Shown here piece after piece: positions 1 through 5,150 of a DNA stretch of 5,150 bases (position 1 is the stretch's first letter; the number at the start of each line of letters is the position of its first letter). Under the pieces are notes generated by a model, which was given only the letters and a program-made list of their open reading frames with translations, searched no databases and was not told the origin of the DNA. The stretch comes from Acidobacteriaceae bacterium. Its GTDB lineage: Bacteria; Acidobacteriota; Terriglobia; Terriglobales; Acidobacteriaceae. The translations under genes and the position numbers were made by a program. Location of the stretch: contig PMOF01000028.1 in NCBI GenBank assembly GCA_003162495.1, positions 1 through 5,150 of the forward strand. Direction: 5' to 3'.

Positions 1-2190
1 GCGGTGAATCTCTCGGTCAACGGGAGCCATGCGCTTGAGATCAACGCCCTTGGCGTCTCCGAAGGCTACTTTCGCACTCTCGGAGTGATGCCGGAGCTGG
101 GACGCGCATTCACTCCCGATGAAGACTTGCCGGGCGCCGCGAAGGTCGCGGTGCTCAGCGACGGCCTTTGGACCCGCGTCTTTGGCCGCGATCCAGCCAT
201 CGTCGGCCGCGCCATCCACGTCAACCAGGAAGCCTTTACCGTTGTCGGCGTTATGCCTGCGAGCTTCCACGTCAGCGCAGAAACCGAGCCCGGCGTAATT
301 GGCACGCCTGATCTCTGGCAGCCGCTTCAATTTGGTCCGAAATCCCCAGGATACGAAGGCGACAACTGGGAGATGATCGCGCGCCTGCGTCCCGGCATCT
401 CACTTGCGCAAGCGCGGCAGGAGTTGACCGCTCTAGAAACGCCCTTCTTCGAGCAGAACCCCAGTTACAAAAACTGGCACTCGTCCGATAATCGCCTCTA
501 TGAATTTCGTGCCTGGCGGTTGCAGGAAGTGGTGATCAGCGAAGTGCGCCGCAGCTTGCTCACAGTGATGGGGGCAGTGCTGGCTGTCCTGTTGGTGGCC
601 TGCTTGAATCTCGCCGGACTCATGATGTCGCGAGCCATGCGCCGCTCGCGCGAAATCGCGCTCCGTTCTGCGCTCGGAGCAACTCGCTCGCAATTGGTGC
701 GTCTGCTGGCCGCCGAGGGATTGCTGCTCGCTCTTGGCGGCGGCCTGCTGGCAATCGCGGCAGCACGAGTTTTCACCTTTGTGCTGCTCCACACCGCCCC
801 GCTTGCCATTCCCAACTTGAACGGTGAGCCCAGCCCGTGGCTGCTGAGCGCGGTGGTTTTCTGCCTGGCGCTCGCAGCGACAGCCGTCTTCTCGTTGCTT
901 CCCGCCGTGGTCATTCTTCGCCCCAGGGGAAGGGACATGCGCCTCGGCGGTCCGTCGCTTGGAGAAACCATCTCTCATGCGCAACTGTCACGCGCTTTGA
1001 TGATTGCCCAGATCGCGTTGGCCATGGTGCTCGTCTCCACCGCTTCCGTGCTCATGGGAACATTCGTCAAGCTGCAATCGCTGCCCTCCGGCGTGCAACC
1101 CAAACAGCTCATTGTCTTTCAGGTCAACCTCAAGGGAGGCCGCTACGCCAATTCGCGGCACACGGCGCAATTTGTCTCTGCCGTGCTCGATCAGTTGCTC
1201 CGCACGCCCGGCGTGGACCGAGTTGCGGCAATCAACGGGTTGCCCCTCGACCGCGGCCTCAACATGGGCGGCAACCCATCCAACCGGCCCGAGCTTCAGC
1301 AGAATGTCGAATTCCGCACCGTAACGCCAGGCTATTTTCAAGCTATGGGCATTTCGCTGTTTGCGGGCCGCGATCTTGCCGACAGCGATCGCGCCGGAGG
1401 CGACCCGGTCATTGTGATCAGTGCCGCCGCCGCGAAAAAGTGGTGGCCGGGAGTCTCGCCCATTGGTGAATCTATTTCCATTTCTGGTGACCAGAAGTGG
1501 CGCATTGTGGGCGTTGTCGCCGATTCCCAGATGCACTCCCTGGTAGAGAGCCACAACGTCGTAGTCTACGCGCCTATCGCTCAAATCTCTGACGGATTTA
1601 TGGGAATGATGAACGGCTGGTTCCCAACCACATTCGCGGTGCGCACCGCGGCCCATGTCAATCTTGCGGAAGCCGCGCGGCAGGCCGTGGAGCGCGCCGA
1701 CCCGGAGATTCCCGTCGCACGGCTCGCCACCATGCAATCGGTCATCGACTCAACTATCGAAGCGCCGCGCTTCTTCTCGCTGCTTGCCACCGGCTTCTCC
1801 GCATTTGCGCTTGTGCTCACGGTCATCGGCTTGTTCGGTCTGCTCAGCTATCAGGTCACGCAGCGTACCCGGGAGATCGGCGTACGCATGGCCCTGGGCG
1901 CGGACCGCATGAACATCCTGCGCACCTTTCTTGGTCGCGGACTCGCTGTTGCATCTGCTGGAGTTGCGCTGGGCCTGATCGCCACCTGGTTCATTCGCCC
2001 GGTCGTCAGTGAGCTGCTGGCGGATGCGGGCGTCGATCCGTCCGGTACCACGCAAAGCATCGTCATGAATGGCGTCCAGGCTGCCGTGCTGGCGGCCTTC
2101 GCAATTATTGCTGTCACGTTGGCGGCGAGCTGGCTTCCCGCGCGCCGTGCCGCTTCCATTGAACCCATGCAAGCCTTGCGCACCGAATAA
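1..2190 (+). CDS. ADOP/MacB-type ABC transporter permease A (5'-truncated by window)
   Basis: Inner-membrane permease of the duplicated MacB/FtsX (ADOP) type. The reading frame is open from the first base, so the GTG at 4 is most likely an internal valine and not the start. Aligning its GYF motif (window codon 22) with the GNYF of the downstream paralogue (residue 130) implies about 108 residues are missing, including the first membrane helix. Visible in order: the rest of the first periplasmic core domain (to about nt 550); helix 553-636; FtsX motif RSREIALRSALGA (643-681); helices near 721-790 and 838-915; a central helix 991-1074 opening the second half; second periplasmic domain about 1080-1765; helix 1771-1854; second motif RTREIGVRMALGA (1864-1902); two more helices; and the family C-terminus LPARRAASIEPMQALRTE. 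The paired motifs show an internal duplication. There is no ATPase domain. The periplasmic parts seen contain no cysteine. Substrate and ATPase partner are unknown. Family assignment is firm; the specific role is not inferable. Confidence 0.93.
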   Translation, partial: AVNLSVNGSHALEINALGVSEGYFRTLGVMPELGRAFTPDEDLPGAAKVAVLSDGLWTRVFGRDPAIVGRAIHVNQEAFTVVGVMPASFHVSAETEPGVIGTPDLWQPLQFGPKSPGYEGDNWEMIARLRPGISLAQARQELTALETPFFEQNPSYKNWHSSDNRLYEFRAWRLQEVVISEVRRSLLTVMGAVLAVLLVACLNLAGLMMSRAMRRSREIALRSALGATRSQLVRLLAAEGLLLALGGGLLAIAAARVFTFVLLHTAPLAIPNLNGEPSPWLLSAVVFCLALAATAVFSLLPAVVILRPRGRDMRLGGPSLGETISHAQLSRALMIAQIALAMVLVSTASVLMGTFVKLQSLPSGVQPKQLIVFQVNLKGGRYANSRHTAQFVSAVLDQLLRTPGVDRVAAINGLPLDRGLNMGGNPSNRPELQQNVEFRTVTPGYFQAMGISLFAGRDLADSDRAGGDPVIVISAAAAKKWWPGVSPIGESISISGDQKWRIVGVVADSQMHSLVESHNVVVYAPIAQISDGFMGMMNGWFPTTFAVRTAAHVNLAEAARQAVERADPEIPVARLATMQSVIDSTIEAPRFFSLLATGFSAFALVLTVIGLFGLLSYQVTQRTREIGVRMALGADRMNILRTFLGRGLAVASAGVALGLIATWFIRPVVSELLADAGVDPSGTTQSIVMNGVQAAVLAAFAIIAVTLAASWLPARRAASIEPMQALRTE
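2137..2190 (+). repeat. Paralogous direct repeat, 3' gene end (copy 1)
   Basis: The last 54 bases of permease A match the last 54 bases of permease B (4692-4745) at 42 positions by hand count, with no gaps and an offset of 2555. They encode the conserved C-terminus PARRAAS-EPMQALR-E. This is gene paralogy and not a mobile repeat. Confidence 0.6.
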
Positions 2191-2200
2191 CGCGCCTTCA

Positions 2201-2208
2201 GAGAGGGA
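2201..2208 (+). promoter_or_regulatory. Ribosome binding site of permease B
   Basis: The purine-rich run GAGAGGGA lies 5 nt before the ATG at 2214, inside the 23-nt spacer after the stop codon of permease A. It supports the ATG as the true start and independent translation initiation on a shared transcript. The spacer shows no hairpin or T-run, so a terminator between A and B is unlikely. Confidence 0.7.
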
Positions 2209-2213
2209 AGAAA

Positions 2214-4745
2214 ATGAATACGCTGCTTCGCGATCTTCGCTACGCACTGCGCCAGTTGCGCAAGTCTCCGGCCTTCACGCTCACCGTGATTCTCACGCTG
2301 GCGCTCGGCATCGGCGCCAATGCGGCCGTATTTACGCTCTTCGATCAGGTGCTGCTGCGCATGCTGCCCGTCGAGCGGCCCAAGGAACTGATACGCTTCG
2401 AGTGGACCGGGGCCTTTTCCGGATCGATGAGCGCATTCGGCGGGGAGACCCCCGATCGGCATAACTATTTCTCCTATCCTATGTATAAGGACCTGCGCGA
2501 CCAGAACCAGGTCTTTCAAGGCATGCTGGCAGCGGACAAGACCGGCGTGGGAGTTTCCTGGCACAACCAGGCCGAGAGTGAGGACGCAGAAGTAGTCACC
2601 GGCAATTATTTTCAATTGCTTGGTCTCAAGCCGGCGCTTGGCCGCCTGCTGACTCCGCGGGACGACACTGCAAAGAACGCCAACCCGGTCCTCGTGCTCA
2701 GCTACAACTACTGGAAGACGCGTTTCGGCGCTGCACAAGACATTGTCGGTCAGACCGTTCTTATCAACGGCCATTCCTTCACCATCCTGGGTGTGGCCCC
2801 GCAAAACTTCGATTCTGCAATCGGAGGCTACAAGCCGGGCGTCTTTTTACCCATCAGCATGGTCGAGGTGGCCATGCCCTGGACTGCGCCGCGCGATGAC
2901 CTGAACAACCATCAGTCGGTTTTTCTCACATTGGTGGCGCGGCTCAAACCGGGCGTGTCCATGTCTCAGGCCCAGGCCAGCCTTGGACCGCTCTGGCACA
3001 CGCTGCGCGTGAATGAATTCGCTCTCTACAAGTCGAAGACTGAACACTTCAGGAGACAATTCATCGATGAATCGAAACTGTCGGTCGTCGACGATTCCAA
3101 AGGATTCAATCCGGACCGCATCGATTTGCAGAAGCCTCTCGTCATCCTCATGGGCATGGCAGGCCTTCTGGTGGCCCTGTGCGCCATCAACGTCGCCACG
3201 CTGCTGATGTTGCGTGCCTTGGGCCGGGCGCGGGAAATGTCCATGCGCTACGCTCTCGGCGCAATGCGCAGCCGCATCGTCTCGCAGTTGCTGATTGAAG
3301 GCGGATTGCTTGGAGCTTCCGGGGCAATGGCCGGGCTTGCACTGGCGCCGTTCGTTGCGACCATACTGGTTTGCATCATGACCAGTTCCGACCCGGGGAG
3401 TGAGCCCTACTCAGCTTCGATCGATGTGCGCATTCTTCTCTTCACACTTGCCGTCTCACTGTCGGCAAGCGTGGTGTTCAGCGTTGCCCCGGTGTTTCAC
3501 TTCCTGCGCCCCGATCTGGCCAATGCTTTGCGCCAGAATGCGGGAACGGCATCGAAGAGTTCGCAGCGATTCCGAAAGCTGGCCGTGGGCGCGCAGATCG
3601 CGCTCAGCGTCCTGTTGCTTGGCGGCGCGGGCCTGTTTGTGCGCACCCTCGACAATCTCCGCCACCAGTACGTTGGCTTCGAAACCGCAAACCTGGCCAC
3701 CTTTTCGCTCGATCCAACCAGTTCCGGTTACGGCGAAGATCGCACGCCGCGCATCGTAACCAGCGCGTTGGAAACGCTCCGGGGCCTTCCCGGTGTGGCC
3801 TCCGCGTCCGCGACCACGGACCCCGAGCTTTCCGGCGACAACACTACATCGAACTTCTCGGTGCAAGGGTATAAGCCAGCGGAGGATGAACGCATGAATT
3901 TCGAGCAGCCGCGCATTACGCCCGGCTATTTCGCCACGCTGCGCCAGCCGATTCTGGCGGGCAGGGAATTCTCTGATTCGGACGTGAAGGGCCAGCCAAA
4001 TGTTGCCGTCGTCAACCTGGCCTTCGCCAAGCGCTTCTTCGGCACAGCGCAGAAAGCACTGGGCCGCGCCATCGCCGAAGGCGGCGGAGACAATGTGAAG
4101 TACGATACCACCGTTGTCGGCGTCGTAGGCGATATCAAACATGCCGATCTGCGGACGGACATGGGGCAGGCGGTCTACATGCCCTATCTGCAACAGAATC
4201 ATCCAACCGGCGTTGTAGTCTACGCACGTACCGCGCTGCCTCCGGAGCAGGTCGAGCCCGCGATCCGGCAAGTGATTCATCAACTCGATCCCACACTGGT
4301 GGTCGATGGGCTGCGCACCATGGACGAACAGGTCAGCCGCAGCGCTTCCGATGAGCGCGCGCTCGCTTTTCTGGCCATAGGCTTCTCCGCACTGGCCATG
4401 GTGCTGGCTGCCGTTGGCCTCTACGGTGTGCTGGCTTACTCGACGGAGCAGCGCACGCGCGAGATTGGCGTGCGCCTGGCCCTGGGTGCGCAACGCTTCG
4501 GCGTTGTTGTTCTCGTGGTGCGTGAGATGGCGATTATCGCGGCCATCTCCACCGCGGTTGCGCTTCCATCCGTGGTTGCGCTGGCGCGTCTTTTCCGCAG
4601 CCAGCTTTATGGCGTCGCCACCTTCGATCCGCTCACTCTCACTGGCGCGGTGTTGCTGACCGCGTGCATGGTCGCACTTGCCGCCGCTCTGCCCGCGCGC
4701 CGCGCCGCGAGTGTGGAACCCATGCAGGCGCTGCGCTCGGAATAA
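2214..4745 (+). CDS. ADOP/MacB-type ABC transporter permease B (complete, 843 aa)
   Basis: Complete inner-membrane permease of the ADOP family. The ATG is supported by a ribosome binding site and by the family N-terminus, LRDLRYALRQLRKSPAFTL at residues 5-23. Layout: a basic cytoplasmic N-terminus; helix 1 about 21-47 containing LALGIGAN; first periplasmic core domain about 50-305 with NYFSYPMYKDLRDQNQVF and GNYFQLLGLKPALGR (130-144); helix 2 about 308-333; FtsX motif GRAREMSMRYALGA (337-350); helices about 363-387 and 406-430; helix 5 about 456-478; second periplasmic domain about 480-712 with TPGYF and VVGVVGDI; helix 6 about 717-740; second motif QRTREIGVRLALGA (746-759); helices 7-8; and C-terminus LPARRAASVEPMQALRSE. 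The two FtsX motifs and two periplasmic domains show the internal duplication. The protein starts directly at the first helix, so the ATPase domain of true MacB is absent. Length is typical for ADOP proteins. The few cysteines are all in or beside membrane helices. It probably works with an ATPase encoded elsewhere, on an unknown substrate. Confidence 0.95.
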   Translation: MNTLLRDLRYALRQLRKSPAFTLTVILTLALGIGANAAVFTLFDQVLLRMLPVERPKELIRFEWTGAFSGSMSAFGGETPDRHNYFSYPMYKDLRDQNQVFQGMLAADKTGVGVSWHNQAESEDAEVVTGNYFQLLGLKPALGRLLTPRDDTAKNANPVLVLSYNYWKTRFGAAQDIVGQTVLINGHSFTILGVAPQNFDSAIGGYKPGVFLPISMVEVAMPWTAPRDDLNNHQSVFLTLVARLKPGVSMSQAQASLGPLWHTLRVNEFALYKSKTEHFRRQFIDESKLSVVDDSKGFNPDRIDLQKPLVILMGMAGLLVALCAINVATLLMLRALGRAREMSMRYALGAMRSRIVSQLLIEGGLLGASGAMAGLALAPFVATILVCIMTSSDPGSEPYSASIDVRILLFTLAVSLSASVVFSVAPVFHFLRPDLANALRQNAGTASKSSQRFRKLAVGAQIALSVLLLGGAGLFVRTLDNLRHQYVGFETANLATFSLDPTSSGYGEDRTPRIVTSALETLRGLPGVASASATTDPELSGDNTTSNFSVQGYKPAEDERMNFEQPRITPGYFATLRQPILAGREFSDSDVKGQPNVAVVNLAFAKRFFGTAQKALGRAIAEGGGDNVKYDTTVVGVVGDIKHADLRTDMGQAVYMPYLQQNHPTGVVVYARTALPPEQVEPAIRQVIHQLDPTLVVDGLRTMDEQVSRSASDERALAFLAIGFSALAMVLAAVGLYGVLAYSTEQRTREIGVRLALGAQRFGVVVLVVREMAIIAAISTAVALPSVVALARLFRSQLYGVATFDPLTLTGAVLLTACMVALAAALPARRAASVEPMQALRSE
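2241..2284 (+). repeat. Paralogous direct repeat, 5' gene end (copy 1)
   Basis: Matches 4801-4844 at 38 of 44 positions by hand count, including the exact run CTGCGCCAGTTGCG. It encodes the conserved N-terminal YALRQLR-SP-FTLT of permeases B and C, so coding conservation explains it. Confidence 0.6.
4692..4745 (+). repeat. Paralogous direct repeat, 3' gene end (copy 2)
   Basis: Second copy of the 3'-end block described at 2137-2190. It shares the uninterrupted runs CCCGCGCGCCG and GAACCCATGCA with the first copy. Confidence 0.6.
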
Positions 4746-4759
4746 ACGCAGCGAACACG

Positions 4760-4767
4760 AAAGGGGA
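4760..4767 (+). promoter_or_regulatory. Ribosome binding site of permease C
   Basis: AAAGGGGA lies 6 nt before the TTG at 4774, in the 28-nt spacer after the stop of permease B. It decides the start of permease C: there is no ATG or GTG at this position in that frame, and the next in-frame ATG, at 4822, would remove the conserved N-terminal LRNLRYALRQLR. No terminator hairpin is visible in the spacer. Confidence 0.65.
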
Positions 4768-4773
4768 CTAGCC

Positions 4774-5150
4774 TTGCCAACGATTTTGCGGAACTTGCGG
4801 TACGCGCTGCGCCAGTTGCGAATGTCGCCGGGCTTCACGCTGACGGCTGTGCTTATGCTGGCCTTCGGCATCGGCGCAACTACCGCCATCTTCTCTATCG
4901 TGGAGGGCGTGCTGCTGCGGCCGTTGCCATTTTCCGACGCGGCCAGACTCGTCACGCTCGGCGACAGGCTGGAGGGTGTGAAGAACGACCGCCCTGGTAC
5001 GCATGGAGTTACAGCTTTCGGGATTCGCGCATACATTCGCGACACGCATGCGTTCTCCAGCCTGGGCGGTTATCAACAGTCCAGCTATGAACTCTCAGGC
5101 CTGGGCACGCCGGAGCAAGTCAACGCTGCACGGCTTACGGCAAGCATGAT
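4774..5150 (+). CDS. ADOP/MacB-type ABC transporter permease C (3'-truncated by window, TTG start)
   Basis: N-terminal 125 complete codons of a third permease of the same family; the gene runs off the window end in frame. From TTG 4774 it reads MPTILRNLRYALRQLRMSPG, which aligns without gaps to the start of permease B: 34 of the first 52 residues are identical by my hand count. Helix 1 spans about residues 21-47 with LAFGIGATTAIFSIV, followed by VLLRPLPFSDAARLVTL and the beginning of the first periplasmic domain (IRAYIRDTHAFSSLGGY). This PLPF...RLVTL entry and the following segment differ from those of permease B and match the more common ADOP/MacB form. The TTG is favoured because of its ribosome binding site and because it gives the same N-terminal length as B; another in-frame TTG at 4786 is less well spaced. 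Probably the third gene of the same operon. Function as an orphan permease is inferred from family only. Confidence 0.88.
   Translation, partial: MPTILRNLRYALRQLRMSPGFTLTAVLMLAFGIGATTAIFSIVEGVLLRPLPFSDAARLVTLGDRLEGVKNDRPGTHGVTAFGIRAYIRDTHAFSSLGGYQQSSYELSGLGTPEQVNAARLTASM
4801..4844 (+). repeat. Paralogous direct repeat, 5' gene end (copy 2)
   Basis: Second copy of the 5'-end block at 2241-2284, offset 2560 bases, located at the start of permease C. Confidence 0.6.

Noticed and set aside
4..6. GTG as the start codon of permease A
   Set aside because: Starting here would leave half of the first periplasmic domain and no first membrane helix. The frame is open to base 1, and alignment to permease B indicates about 108 residues upstream of the window.
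837..1469. 210-codon open frame on the plus strand within permease A
   Set aside because: It lies in an alternative frame inside a well-conserved gene, and its Arg/Ala/His-rich translation is typical of a frame-shifted high-GC sequence.
988..1737. 249-codon open frame on the minus strand
   Set aside because: Antisense shadow of the second half of permease A, with no motif and no convincing context.
1759..1773. Perfect inverted repeat GAAGCG-CCG-CGCTTC
   Set aside because: It is short, lies inside codons for the EAPRF segment of permease A before a membrane helix, and lacks a T-run, so coding constraint and chance explain it; it is not a terminator or operator.
1851..2804. 317-codon open frame on the minus strand across the A/B junction
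   Set aside because: It overlaps the conserved C-terminus of A and N-terminus of B in antisense; there is no recognisable fold and it is explained by GC-rich codon structure.
3456..5045. 529-codon open frame on the minus strand
   Set aside because: It is antisense to permeases B and C, whose protein-level conservation is clear, and it crosses both of their ends. Its product is rich in R, H, Q, G and A with no recognisable domain, as expected for a high-GC shadow frame.

Overview
The window is a fragment of a head-to-tail array of large ABC-transporter permease genes, all on the + strand. It holds the 3' part of one gene (1-2190), one complete gene (2214-4745) and the 5' end of a third (4774 to the window edge). 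All three encode MacB/FtsX-type permeases of the duplicated 'orphan' kind known as ADOP (acidobacterial duplicated orphan permease). The two full-length halves that can be seen each carry a MacB-like periplasmic core domain and FtsX-type membrane helices. No ATP-binding domain is present: there is no Walker A, no Walker B and no LSGGQ-like signature in any of the real reading frames.

The likely source is a member of the Acidobacteriota. This is an inference from the family, which is strongly expanded in that phylum, and from the high-GC coding sequence with mostly G/C third positions. The sequence itself carries no taxonomic marker such as rRNA, so a related soil phylum cannot be excluded.

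Layout: 1-2190 is ADOP permease A, missing about 108 N-terminal residues when aligned with the second gene. A 23-nt spacer with a purine-rich ribosome binding site follows. Then comes ADOP permease B (843 aa, ATG start), a 28-nt spacer with a second ribosome binding site, and ADOP permease C, which probably starts at TTG 4774 and is cut by the window end after 125 complete codons. The short spacers, the shared strand and the absence of any terminator-like hairpin suggest one polycistronic transcript. The window is almost entirely coding, and I see no RNA gene, mobile element, CRISPR array or promoter in it.

Function: proteins of this type should sit in the inner membrane with large periplasmic domains. 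By analogy with MacB and LolE-type proteins they may couple a cytoplasmic ATPase to mechanical work in the periplasm, but the ATPase partner and substrate cannot be read from this window. The A and B/C genes are paralogues that look like products of tandem duplication followed by divergence. B has a first periplasmic domain of a visibly different sequence type from C. I found no convincing evidence of a new biological system; the interest here is paralogue expansion and the missing ATPase.
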